Source of the DNA: Oasisia sp. SBJ-2009
Taxonomy: Eukaryota > Annelida > Polychaeta > Sabellida > Siboglinidae
Length of the DNA stretch: 64,000 nt
Assembly: GCA_964017155.1 (NCBI GenBank)
Contig: OZ024854.1
Location: 67,699,254 to 67,763,253, forward strand
Reading direction: 5' to 3'
Below the pieces are notes generated by a model. That model did not search any database, had not been told where the DNA came from, and saw nothing but the letters and a program-made list of their open reading frames with translations. This document shows, one piece after another, positions 41,641 through 53,194 of the stretch; the stretch's first letter is position 1, and each line of letters opens with the position of its first letter. The translations under genes were made by a program, and so were the position numbers.

Positions 41641-42849
41641 GAGATGAGGTGTCATGACATAAAGTATTTAGTGGTAGTGTTTGCAAGATATGCTTTTCTA
41701 GCTATGGGTGAATCATGGCCACTGAGTGGGGTACCACCCTCCAGAAGCCACCACTGTGTCTGTGGTATTACTGTTGCATCACTGTTGGTGTAACGTAATT
41801 TAGTGATGACAACATAAAATACATGCTCAACGGGAATAAGTTGTTAATTTCAAAATTTAACGAAATTCCATTCGTTTAAAGTGAGCAGGCAATGCCACCT
41901 GGTGGGTTGATCGCCACTTGATTGTCTCAGGTGGAGAACAATGCTAGACAAAGTCAAAGGCAAAGCCTGGTACATTCCCACCTGCCAATCTCCCACCTTC
42001 CAGGGTGTTCTGGGCCAAAGGGGGGCGGAGTGGTGCCGGAGATCCGGACGTTCTCAACCCCCCCCCCCCCCAATGCATTGCTTCCTGGGTCGCTGCTACG
42101 ACGAAATAGGGATACATGGGTGGTGAACATCATTTTCTACAAGTATCGCGAGGATGAGAACGCCGCTGCTGGTGGCGACATCTAGCGAATGACAACAACA
42201 TTGTTATTGTAGCTGTCTCCTCTTTCTTCAAACATTTAGCGATATGAGCAACAGAACACAGTGTATACGTTGGCCCTCAAAATGTTCCTAAGCTAGTTGA
42301 CTGGATTGACTATTCAGTGACTCTTGGCATGACAGTTCAGCCAGTTACCAGACCATCCGAGACCTTTGTCTGACATTGTTCGCCCCATGCGCCCGGCACA
42401 ACGTCAACAGTCAACACCATGCCATGGGCATGGCATGGCGGCCATGCCCTCTATGCCTGGCACGGCGATGCCACAAGCACAAGGCGGGGCCGATGATAGG
42501 CACAGCTTCGGCTCGGCCAAGGGAACGGAGATGGTAGTCGATTAATTTATAAATTTATTTTTATTATCTATTATTTGCGACATAGCAGTACATTCAAATG
42601 CAGTAGGCTGAAGACAAATGAAGAAAAATGCGGTAGGTTGGTCACCAGGTGGAGTTACGTTCGCAAAAAATTAATAATTCGCACTTTCGTCACAGTGAAA
42701 TAACTGTTATCAAGTTTTGAGTTTAACAATATGTTGGTGCTCACCGATCGTAATATTAAATCTAAAATAACTATGAAATGTGGAACGGTTAACGTTGACC
42801 AATGAAAATTAGTTTAAATAGCTAATACGTGCTAGCATAACCAGACAAC
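41641..42849. other. Mostly unassigned; possible short coding tail at 42333-42542
   Basis: The plus-strand frame 42333-42542 translates to a Met/Pro/Ala-rich peptide ending GGADDRHSFGSAKGTEMVVD and stop. It is GC-rich in AT-rich surroundings, but no family or clear acceptor is recognised. A C run lies at about 42058-42070. Confidence 0.3.
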
Positions 42850-42922
42850 GGCCGCGTGGCCTAATGGATAAGGCGTCTGACTTCGAATCAGAAGATTGCG
42901 GGTTCGAGTCCCGTCGTGGTCA
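42850..42922 (+). tRNA. tRNA-Arg-TCG: tRNA-Arg (anticodon TCG)
   Basis: 73-nt cloverleaf without intron or encoded CCA. The acceptor stem GGCCGCG pairs with CGTGGTC (two G-U pairs), the D arm is GCC TAATGGATAA GGC, the anticodon stem is TCTGA/TCAGA with loop CTTCGAA giving anticodon TCG (reads CGA), the T arm is GCGGG TTCGAGT CCCGT, and the discriminator base is A. A TTTT Pol III stop follows at 42923. The sequence is close to the well-conserved animal tRNA-Arg(TCG). Confidence 0.95.
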
Positions 42923-42926
42923 TTTT

Positions 42927-43469
42927 CGTTTTTTTACTACTAATGGTTTCACTTATTTTTTAACGTGGCAGTTTAGATTTACCTGATCAATTATTTCATT
43001 TTGCATCAGTACTGGCATGCCATTTCCACATTGTCTACGTTTACAAATGCATAACAGTTATAGTAATACCAAGGATTCTATACCTTTTTGAAGCTATAAT
43101 ACTGTCTATCCTTTTTGGGAATATATAATGCATAAAATTATAGCGCCTATAGTCGCAACATAGCCTAGGGTAATCGTTAAGGGTAGACGTCTACGTATAA
43201 TCGTTATGGACACAAGCAAGGATTGTTATTGGCGCGTAGAACCGCCGAAAGTTTACAATGCGATATTTAATAAATTTTGGTCGATGTTTTTTTCTGAAAA
43301 GTGACTACTGTTTTAGATGACTTTTAAGAAGTTGACTATTCAAACGTAGGGTCTAGTTATACAGATGCCACTAGTGAAGTAAATATGTTCTTCATAACAT
43401 GGAAAAGTTTATATAAGAATTTAGATTAGTTTTACCATAGCGGATATCTGCACTAGGCATATATAGGGG
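42927..43469. other. No feature recognised
   Basis: AT-rich spacer after the tRNA gene. Confidence 0.5.
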
Positions 43470-43916
43470 AAACCCGGGTAAAACGGGATTCTCGGGTAAT
43501 ATGGGAAATCGCTACATGCAAAGACTAGTGCTACCACAAAGCGTATTTTCATTTCCAACTAGCGTAGCTGTATCTGTTGCTTACTGTTCAAACCAATTGG
43601 TATGCAATTCTTCGCGCGGATTGAAACAATCGTTAGTACAATACAATAAAATAAAACTGTGTTGTCCCGGTCCGGGAAATTCATTTTGCAGCGTTCGTCA
43701 TCATAAAAATATAGAATACGTAATAGAGAAATAAAAATACGAGTAAATTCATTATTAAAACAATATGTAAACATAAATCCTAATAAAATACAAGACAAAT
43801 CTATAATATAATTTAAAAATTAAAGTTATAATTGTAATTGTTATCTTCCTTTTACAAATAAAAAATAAAAGAAATAAAATACAACATACACACATAACGT
43901 CAGAGGTGTTTATCGT

Positions 43917-44490
43917 TTAGAAGTCGTACAGACATTGGCATGAATGTGTCTCGCTTTCTATTTGTTTTGGATATGATAGTTCTGAACCTTCTGGACGAGG
44001 GCAGAAGGACATACTCGTTATATAGAATGTGTGTGCTGTCATTAATAATATATTATTGGCTTTACGGAGTACCAGCTTTTCGTACAAAGCAGTGACAGAG
44101 GATTGTTTGAAGCCGGTTATTTTGCTACTAATATTTACAACGCGCTGCAATTTATTCTTGTCTTTCTGGCTGATGTTCCCAAACCAACACATAAAAGAAA
44201 ATGTCAAAACACTCTGTATACAAATTGTTTAAAGCATGGATAAAATGGTGCTGTCAATATTAAAAGAGCGAAGTTTTCTGAGGCAGTAAAGACGCTGCTG
44301 GCATATTCTTGTACGTGACACTGCAGTGGCGGTCCCACTTAACTTATTGTCAATTGTTGTGCCGAGGTATTTATACTCGTCAACTACCTCTACCTTGTTA
44401 TCGTGGATGTCAGTATCAGACTGGGATGGAGGGTATTTCCTAAAATCAATGCACATGTCTTTGGTTTTTGTTGCTGGTAATCCTTAGCTT
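43917..44490 (-). pseudogene. LINE C-terminal fragment (L2/CR1-like), frameshifted
   Basis: The minus strand reads MCIDFRKYPPSQ, VEVVDEYKYLGTTIDNKL, CQQRLYCLRKLRSFNIDSTI (44229-44456) and then, in another frame, MTFSFMCWFGNISQKDKNKL and VVNISSKITGFKQSSV (43917-44207). This is the thumb and post-RT region of a non-LTR element, with a frameshift near 44210-44230. The RT palm is missing. Confidence 0.8.
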
Positions 44491-45062
44491 GAAACAAACG
44501 TTAGTAATCCTTGATATCCCTTGCTAAATTGTTTGTTTGACGATGAGGATGTAATATTAGTTTATGAGTGTTTAAGCGTATAATAGTTTTTAGTTTTTCG
44601 TGAGAGAGAGCGATAATTAAAGTGTCACAGTTTGATTAAATCATGCCTATCCCGGCAAAATGGGATATACTAATGCGGGCAAAATGGGATCATCCCGTTG
44701 TGCATGTTATGCATGTTATCCTTGAAAAACATTAAAAATGCAATTTATTTTCATAATATGCATGTTTATGTAGATCGCTTATTTTAACTAGTAGCTCACA
44801 AAGTGTCATAATGGTGTGAGATATATGGATTACATAATTATACAGGAATAGTAATCCGCCCAAGGTACGGCAGTCAAATTCACAAAGAAGTATGACATTT
44901 TGCTTATACGACCTTACTATATCGCATATCTTGGCTATTCGTATTGTAGTTTACTGGTTCTAATATATCAGTTACTTAAAATAACTATTCTGAATATGTA
45001 GGACCACGTCACATTAGCGAATGACACAAATAAATATGCATCCTATATTTCCCGGATCAAAA

Positions 45063-45096
45063 TCCCATTTTACCCGTATATGCGGGTAAAATGGGA
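45063..45096. repeat. Hairpin with 14-bp perfect stem built from the GGGTAAAATGGGA motif
   Basis: TCCCATTTTACCCG at 45063-45076 pairs with CGGGTAAAATGGGA at 45083-45096 around a 6-nt loop. Confidence 0.85.
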
Positions 45097-45279
45097 ATTG
45101 TGCGGGTAAAACGGGATAAACCGTATTTATCAAAAATAATAATGTCAACAAAAATACAATACCATGCCCTGTTGTGTTTTGTGTGCTTGGCCGATACACA
45201 ACAAACTGTTACCAAAATACGCAAAATGTGGGTGCGACGAACAGCGGAACGTTAACTCTCTCATATTGCCAGGGTTTCC

Positions 45280-45512
<233 letters not shown>

Positions 45513-45792
45513 GCCACCTAAGAAGCAACCAACAATTTGAATAAATATATATTAAAACTTACACTTATCGTTGCCTAAGATGTTTCGCCGTTGAAGACTG
45601 AGAGTTTGTTGTTACCCAGCGGTGTTTATGACATAATTCCCCGTAGTCGCGTGATTAGACTTGTAGACAAAGCTCTTGCAACTCGTTGGGGGAATCGGCC
45701 ACGTAAATGTGACTTACACCAAAATGGGAATTTGATAAGAACTTTTGTTGACTACCTCGTCTCATTTGTTCGGGAACAAAGCTGGTTCATCG

Positions 45793-45821
45793 TGACGTCA
45801 TCATTAGTTACATTGACGTCA
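45793..45821. promoter_or_regulatory. Pair of CRE palindromes
   Basis: TGACGTCA at 45793-45800 and again at 45814-45821, 21 bp apart, followed at about 45839 by a GGCGCT/AGCGCC hairpin. They could bind CREB/ATF bZIP factors. No gene start was identified next to them. Confidence 0.4.
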
Positions 45822-47576
45822 TCCGAATCATAGCCGGTGGCGCTGGGAGACAGCGCCATATTAACGTCGTAGCAGATGTAGCACATGCCACGGACCCGCG
45901 CTTTCAGGGCCCTGGGATTCGACTCGTTTATTAGGTTTTACAAGGACATATTACGGTCATTAAGGCTAGATCCTGCTGGCTGGTATTATCAACTAATCAA
46001 TCAGTTTTATTTTAACACCACATATCTATACGCAGTGGATTGAAAAGTAGACATCTATTTATACATGTCAAGCAAAATTAGTAATTTACAGACTAGAATG
46101 CCGTCATGGGTTCCAAAGGAAAGTGAAACAAGGTCGACTGTTGATGTTGCGAATTCGTCACTGCTTCGTCACAGGCCTGGTAAATGGTGACGCTTGAGAT
46201 TAATGGCGTTTACTATAATTGGTTGTATTGTTGTCAATGTTACTATTTTTCTGAAACTAGAGCCACCTTTCGTAAAAAAGAACTAGAAATATATTTGTTT
46301 GTTTGCTTTTCACCATATATTTTGGCGGTTTCATGCTCCAACGACGACTCTGGCCTGTCCCCGTTTAAAATTACGCTAAATGTTGCGCCTCTGAGCTAAA
46401 ATGTTCAAGGATATAGATGATATAGAAGTGTTGTAATTACTGACTCACTCACTCATCCACCACCTACTCACTCACTTAGTAAATGCGAGGGATTCTCCAT
46501 ATAGTAAATTTCATTTATTTGTATCATTATAAGTGGGGAATTATATATATATAGACCACATTTCCCTGTGCTCTGTGGTAGTCGGGGACCATGTGTAATA
46601 TGCGGTGCTTCGTAATATGCAACCATTTCGCTGCGGACCCCGCAACTGTTTATTCTGGTACTGCTGGGCGACCTGAGCTGTCTGTCTGCTACCTGCACAG
46701 TCTACCTTTCCTTTGGTCCGTTTACCTCTTTAGCCGCCTTTGAATAATGTTCGTATTTACATTAGATAACCGCTTTGGTCTTTACCTTTGCAAGTGTACA
46801 AGATATAACATTGAGCACTGAGCGATGTGTGACATGCGATCAATATCCCACCAGTCGAGTGAAATTTCCCAAGCTCCTATACTCAACGTTCTACTAGGCC
46901 ACTACAGATAACATAACGTCTAGTAACAGTCTGTCTGCGTCACCGGCACATGTCGACCCTGTGATCCGGTAAAGTAGATCGATGTGTAGACTAACTCCAC
47001 ATTGGGACATCACGAGACAGAGGGGCCTACAGACTTCGGCACGCCGTGGCCCACTGAGACAGGCGTGCACGGGATGTTCCGCCGCCAGCCACTAGTGGAA
47101 CACGCAACTGTCGCGTTCCGTCGACGAGGCCGCCTCCTGCATCCGCCACGGCGTCCAATGATTCCATCAAACTGTTTACTCAGGGCGATATGTCCAAAGC
47201 GCTCAAAGTTGTCTCCCGGGACTAGTTGACCGCCTCCCATTCATCACTGGTCAGAGATCGGCCGGACCGAGCCGTGACGACCAGCGCCACAAAGGGCGGG
47301 AGGCCGGCCGTGGACGGCGCCAACAAAGCCGCCCGTCGTCTCCGTCGCTCGCCCCTCTGTCTGTCTCTGTCTGTCTTTGTCCACCGGCCGCTGTGTTGTG
47401 ACACAACCGACAACGCCGTCAACGAGACGATAAATCTGTGTAATTACAGCAATTTTGAAATACAACTTTATTTGGCTAGTCACGTGTTCTCGAGCGCGGG
47501 GGTGACACTGGCCAACTTCGAAACATCGGCTGTTGAAGAATATCATCCCGACACACTATTTAGATTCCGATTATGA
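45822..47576. other. No confident gene; GC-rich block at 47000-47450
   Basis: Open frames exist on both strands in the GC-rich block (for example 47226-47576 plus), but none has a recognisable domain and several overlap each other. A promoter-type island is possible. Confidence 0.3.
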
Positions 47577-47705
47577 GTGCGTACACGTGCGTGCGTGCGT
47601 ACGTGCGTAGGCGCGTACGTGCGTACGTGCGTACGTGCGTGCGTGCGTGCGTGCATATGTGCATACATGCGTGCGTGTGGTGTTTGTGTGAGAATTTGTG
47701 TGCGC
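47577..47705. repeat. (GTGC/GTAC)n microsatellite
   Basis: Mixed GTGCGTAC tetranucleotide tract. Confidence 0.85.
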
Positions 47706-48319
47706 GCGCGCACACATTTATGTTTACGTTTATGTTTATGTTTACGCGCATATGTACACGTGTGAGTGCATAGTTGATATACAGTACGTGCGTGTACCTC
47801 AGTGTGGGATCTGGACAGACGGTGAAAGGCTACGCCAGGCATCTGTTCCACAAATTTCTATTTCTGTTGGCATTCACCAACACCTCTAGTTTAGACAGCT
47901 ACGTCAGCTAATACATCGGATACACCACAGGTATACGCTACCCCCCCCCCCCTCGTCCCGATCAGCCATTTTGTTTTGCGCGGCTGTTCGCTAAGAGATT
48001 CTGTTGGGCGCTAAACGACGGGTGCTGATGTCTATCATTATTGAGACGTCGCGCTCGGGTCAATTAGTTGGCTGCTCTCAGCAATAACAGGTGGTCGCGT
48101 CGCCTCCCGCCACGGCCAGGAGCTCCACGGACGAACAACGGTCGCCGTAGCTGAAGGTGTCACAATGCGCAGACGGACGACTCAAGGTGACGAATTCTTT
48201 AACTACCGTACAATTAATTACCTGTTTAACGTGTGATAAGTTAGTTATTTGTGGCGACGCTGCAGTAACTTCGGTATATATGGTTAGTGCGTTGTGTTCA
48301 TAATAAGCGCACAAACCGT
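47706..48319. other. No feature recognised
   Basis: Includes a run of 12 C at 47941-47952. No supported gene. Confidence 0.4.
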
Positions 48320-48680
48320 GAGTGTCGTACACATCAATGACCGGAACTTAAAAGCAAACGTAGACAAGATTAAGGACATTCTCGGAGACCTGGAGTAAAA
48401 GTTTCATATTATTGCAATAACGGAAACCTGGCTTAAAATACAGTTGGGAAGGGAATGACGTAAGACATTTTGGTGTCGCTTTTTCAGGTTACAAACTGTA
48501 CTGGAACTCCAGAAACAACAAAACAGGCGGTGGTGTTGCCATATTTGTATGTGAGTCTCTGTTTATAAATTGTCAATCTCCTAATATTTCCTTACGGAAC
48601 ATATCATATACGATTGATGAATGTGTCTCAATTATGTTTATTGAATTACAGTTAATTGAACACACAAAAATCAATGTCGG

Positions 48681-48748
<68 letters not shown>

Positions 48749-49543
48749 CGTTAGTTAGTGAGAAAGAAGTAATCGAAATTGTGTCGGGGACAAACAGTAA
48801 TTCAGAACAACAGAGAATCAAGTGTGGAGTCCCACAAGGATCAAGCCTGGACCCAGCACTATTTATTTTGTAATAAATGACATGTGTGAATTGTCACATT
48901 TGCTTAATATTATTCTGTTTGCAGATGACACTAGCATTTGTTCCTCGGTTAGGAATAATCTGGACACAGCAGGTGTAGTTAATAGCTTACTAGAAAAATT
49001 AGATATGTGGTTCAGAGTTAATACATTGTAGCTTAAAGTGAACAAAACAAATGTTATTGTGTTTGCAAATAAAACAAAACACAGACCAACAATAAACATC
49101 ACTTTGAATGGATTGAACATTGAGTACGTCCTAGTCACACAATTCCTTGGAGTAATCATTGATGAAAACGTAACTCGGAGAGAGCAGATAAAACGGTTGA
49201 AACTAAGGCATCAAAAATCAAAGGCGTTTTGTATAAGACAAAGCATGCTATTGAACTTCAAGATCTAATTACACATAAGACAATGGTTATGCTTTTTAAA
49301 GCAAACAACCACTGTTTCGAGGGTCGTGTACAAGCGTTTTTTAACCAACTGCAGCCGTACATAAGCATGATACCAGAGGATGTAAACCATTTTATGTTAA
49401 AAAAACTAACACCACCCACAGACTACTGTCAATTACTGTCAGAGGTATATGGCTTAGTATACACATATGGAAAGGTCTATGGCAAGTGAAATAACACAGT
49501 TACCAAGTTTACAACAATTTAAGAAAACAATCAAGTCGATTAT
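48320..49543 (+). pseudogene. LINE with endonuclease and RT remnants, internally deleted
   Basis: Translated pieces in order are NLKANVDKIKDILGDLE and FHIIAITETWL (apurinic endonuclease start), GGGVAIFVCESLF, a (TA)n at 48683-48747, then RIKCGVPQGSSLDPALFIL (RT motif B), LLNIILFADDTSICSS (motif C), VTQFLGVIIDENVT, and [20 protein letters not shown] at the C-terminus. The second half of the endonuclease and RT motif A are missing, with the TA tract at the junction. There are several stops and frameshifts. The last codons run straight into the ATTGC array. Confidence 0.8.
48683..48747. repeat. (TA)n microsatellite inside the LINE
   Basis: TA tract exactly at the junction between the LINE's endonuclease part and its RT motif B part. 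Confidence 0.95.
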
Positions 49544-49944
49544 TGTATTGCATTGCATTGCATTGCATTGCATTGCATTGCATTGCATTGCATTGCATTG
49601 CATTGCATTGCATTGCATTGCATTGCATTGCATTGCATTGCATTGCATTGCATTGCATTGCATTGCATTGCATTGCATTGCATTGCATTGCATTGCATTG
49701 CATTGCATTGCATTGCATTGCATTGCATTGCATTGCATTGCATTGCATTGCATTGCATTGCATTGCATTGCATTGCATTGCATTGCATTGCATTGCATTG
49801 CATTGCATTGCATTGCATTGCATTGCATTGCATTGCATTGCATTGCATTGCCTTGCCTTGCCTTGCCTTGCCTTGCCTTGCCTTGCCTTGCCTTGCATTG
49901 CATTGCATTGCATTGCATTGCATTGCATTGCATTGCATTGCATT
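49543..49944. repeat. (ATTGC)n pentanucleotide array, about 80 copies
   Basis: Homogeneous ATTGC repeat directly after the LINE 3' end. Nine consecutive units at about 49851-49895 are CTTGC, a homogenised variant block. ORFs of His/Cys/Ile/Ala-Leu or Met/Gln/Cys/Asn/Ala are artefacts. Confidence 0.97.
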
Positions 49945-49990
49945 TCCCATAATGTATTGTATTATCTTTCCCATAATATGCTGTACTATC

Positions 49991-51310
49991 TCTCCCCCTC
50001 CCTCCCCTCCCTCCCCTCCCCTCCCCTCCCTCCCCTCCGTCTCCTCCCTCCCCTCCCCTCCCGCCCCTCCCGCCCCTCCCGCCCCTCCCGCCCCTCCCTC
50101 CCCTCCCCTCCCCTCCCCTCCCCTCCCCTCCCCTCCCCTCCCCTCCCCTCCCCTCCCCTCCCCTCCCCTCCCCTCCCCTCCCCTCCCCTCCCCTCCCTCC
50201 CCTCCCCTCCCTCCCCTCCCCTCCCTCCCCTCCCCTCCCCTCCCCTCCCTCCCCTCCCTCCCCTCCCTCCCCTCCCTCCCCTCCCTCCCCTCCCTCCCCT
50301 CCCTCCCCTCCCTCCCCTCCGTCCCCTCCCTCCCCTCCATCCCCTCCCTCCCCTCCCTCCCCTCCCTCCCTCCCCTCCCGCCCCTCCCTCCCCTCCCTCC
50401 CCTCCCTCCCCTCCCCTCCCTCCCCTCCCTCCTTCCCCTCCCTCCCCTCCCCTCCCTCCCCTCCGTCCCCTCCCTCCCCTCCCTCCCCTCCCCTCCCTCC
50501 CCTCCCTCCCCTCCCTCCCCTCCCTCCCCTCCCTCCCCTCCCTCCCCTCCCTCCCCTCCCTCCTTCCCCTCCCTCCCCTCCCTCCCCTCCCTCCTTCCCC
50601 TCCCTCCCCTCCCTCCCCTCCCTCCTTCCCCTCCCTCCCCTCCCTCCCCTCCCTCCCCTCCCTCCTTCCCCTCCCTCCCCTCCCTCCCCTCCCTCCTTCC
50701 CCTCCCTCCCCTCCCTCCCCTCCCTCCCCTCCCTCCCCTCCCTCCCCTCCCTCCCCTCCCCTCCCCTCCCCTCCCCTCCCCTCCCCTCCCCTCCCCTCCC
50801 CTCCCCTCCCTCCCTCCCCTCCCTCCCCTCCCCTCCCCTCCCCTCCCTCCCCTCCCTCCCCTCCCTCCCCTCCCCTCCCTCCCCTCCCTCCCCTCCCTCC
50901 CCTCCCTCCCCTCCCTCCCCTCCCTCCTTCCCCTCCCTCCCCTCCCTCCCCTCCCTCCCCTCCCTCCCCTCCCCTCCCTCCCCTCCCTCCCCTCCCTCCC
51001 CTCCCTCCCCTCCCTCCTTCCCCTCCCTCCCCTCCCTCCCCTCCCTCCCCTCCCTCCCCTCCCTCCCCTCCTTCCCCTCCCTCCGCTCCCTCCCCTCCCT
51101 CCCCTCCCCTCCCTCCCTCCCCTCCCTCCCTCCCCTCCCTCCCCTCCCTCCCCTCCCTCCCTCCCCTCCCCTCCCGCCCCTCCCTCCCCTCCCTCCCCTG
51201 CCTCCCATCCTTCCCCTCCCTCCCCTCCTTCCCCTCCCTCCCCTCCCTCCCCTCCCTCCCCTCCCTCCCCCTTTTCCCCCCTCCCTCCTTCCCTCCCCTC
51301 TCTCCCTCTG
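49991..51310. repeat. 1.3-kb C/T-only satellite (CCCTCC/CCCTCCCT)
   Basis: Polypyrimidine on the plus strand, built of CCCCTCC and CCCTCCCTT variants. The minus strand is G/A-rich with dense GGG-type runs. ORFs of Pro/Ser/Leu or Gly/Glu/Arg up to 600 codons are read-through. Confidence 0.97.
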
Positions 51311-51523
51311 TCACTCTCTCCCTCTCCTTGGTGCTATCTGTGGGAGCAGAATAGCAATGTTGAAATTTATTTACGTTAACAACCATACACTATTCATGAC
51401 AACGGGTGTAGGAGACTCTACACAATATTATTGTATCGGAACAATTTATATTCGTAATTCAAACCACATACGCTGAAGGATGGTGAATATTGGGGTGGAA
51501 GTGCTGGCCTTTAACCCCGTCCT

Positions 51524-51583
51524 GCTGCCGGACATGACGTCACACTGCCGGACATGACGTCATGCTGCCGGATGTGACGTCGC
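51524..51583 (+). promoter_or_regulatory. Three tandem 20-bp units each carrying a CRE-like site
   Basis: Unit CTGCCGGACATGACGTCACA, with TGACGTCA at 51535 and 51555 and TGACGTCG at 51575, in exact 20-bp spacing. bZIP (CREB/ATF) binding is plausible. The target gene is unknown. Confidence 0.5.
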
Positions 51584-52687
51584 ACGAGGGAAAGTGACCA
51601 GAGTTGTGCTGTTGGAAATTTTCCCCTGAGCTGCTGCGAACACTTTGATCGAAAAAGAGAGGACGAAAGCTAATGGAGAGTTTAGGAAGTTACAGATCGA
51701 ATAATGTCATCCCAAAACATCTAAACAAAGTCACAACATATTTGGGGATAGGCCATCAACCCCAAATATTGTGTGCTCAGTTCCCAGTGACCGGACGTCT
51801 ATGTAAAATCATGATGTCGAAACTGTCGTATTGTGAACATAAGGTTTGTTGGTGTAATGATGCGTAACCGTGTTCACAGGTGATCACATGTGTTTGCTTT
51901 TGTAGTGATTTATGATATCCGTGGAACGAACGTGTTTGTTTACATTTTCCCTACCAATAGCATTTGGTTATCAATTATTAATACATCAATTAATCTATTC
52001 ATCATTCGTACGCACATTACGGGAACGTGTTTGTTTACGGACTCAACACGTGTTCTCGCCGATAATTGATAGATATTGTGACGGAACTTCTTCAGGTCCC
52101 GAGCCAACTGAATCCAAGAGCTCAGCCGAGAACGACACAAACACGCGCATAAATTACGCCAAGAATTCGGGAACGACGATGTTACACTTGGAAGCGTTCA
52201 GTTCATACCTAATGCTCAAACACAATTCTACAACGACAGCTTCAAGTCGTTAAGTAATATTTACGATGCGCGATCTTGTTTGGGTGACGACCGTGGTCCG
52301 AAGTGACTTGGTTTATGGGAGCGATTTGGCGTCGTTCGGCCGATTACGTCCACGTCGCAATGGCGGTGGCGAGACTAGGTATTGTTTACCTTCACATTAA
52401 ACAATCTTCTTTCACGTCGAGCCAGTGGCCAGGTGAAGTTAACGAACAATCACAAATCGGGCAGCAACGTGTGATTTACGAAATTTGTTAATAATAAGGA
52501 CTATTTAGAAGTAGTTCGTTTGAATTTTAAAAGACTATCGACAGTTTCAAGAAGGACAATTATGTAGTTGAAACCAAGTTTGAAAACTCCCACTTATATT
52601 GATATTTGCGCCGGAAATAAATAAATTGTGTATGGTTTGAGTCGAAGCTTCACAAACATGCCGCTATCTGACCATGATATCGCAAGA
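51584..52687. other. No confident gene
   Basis: Short ORFs only. GAACGTGTTTGTTTAC occurs twice (about 51929 and 52023) as a direct repeat. Confidence 0.4.
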
Positions 52688-52760
52688 GGGGGTGTGGCGG
52701 GGGGAGAGGGGAGAGGGGAGAGGGGAGAGGGGAGAGGGGAGAGAGGGGAGGGAGGGGAGG
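52688..52760. repeat. (GGGGAGA)n purine tract
   Basis: G/A-only repeat on the plus strand, the opposite polarity to the C/T satellite 1.4 kb upstream. Confidence 0.9.
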
Positions 52761-53194
52761 GCGTGGGGTTGTTGTTGAATATTTTGCGGAGATGTTCACC
52801 GCCTCTGAACCTCACAAAAACTATCGAATTACACTCCCAAGACTTGTAAATCTCCTCACACCGAGACTCTCCCAAACCTCGATTTAATTCCGCCCTATCC
52901 AACAATTTGATTTACAGGGGAAGAGGCAAAACTATCTATCCCCTCAGCGACACTCCTGGGTGTGCGGCTATTCTTTGTCTCTCCTCGTGCCTAATTGTGT
53001 ATATCAATCTTTTCATTACCACTCATTATTATATGTTTAATATTATGTATCTTGTTTAGACCCCAGTGTCTGCCTTGTGTCCTCGCATTGTTCCCAAGTC
53101 ACATGGCGTTGTGTGGTGTTTTTTTATTTTATGTTTAGTACTTTCTGAATGAGCTCAGACGTAGTTCTTTGGGTTCTTTCTTGTCGCCGCCCAA

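Larger units (their letters stand above)
43470..45123. repeat. Cluster of GGGTAAAACGGGA-type motifs in both orientations
   Basis: Copies lie at about 43477-43491, 43495-43506, 44653-44700 (as GGCAAAATGGGAT), 45063-45076 (inverted), 45083-45096 and 45102-45116. Similar G-rich motifs near the ends of pogo-like DNA transposons are known, so this may be a decayed element; no transposase was found. A LINE fragment is nested inside. Confidence 0.4.

Noticed and set aside
47226..47576. 116-codon plus-strand ORF and a 100-codon minus-strand ORF in GC-rich DNA
   Set aside because: Overlapping opposite ORFs in a GC-rich block, with no domain and no convincing splice structure; kept only as a possible CpG-type island.
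49454..51386. ORFs of up to about 600 codons on both strands (Gly/Glu/Arg, Pro/Ser/Leu, Cys/Ile/Ala/Leu)
   Set aside because: They are read-through of the ATTGC and CCCTCC satellites; every frame stays open because the repeats lack stops. No unique protein sequence.
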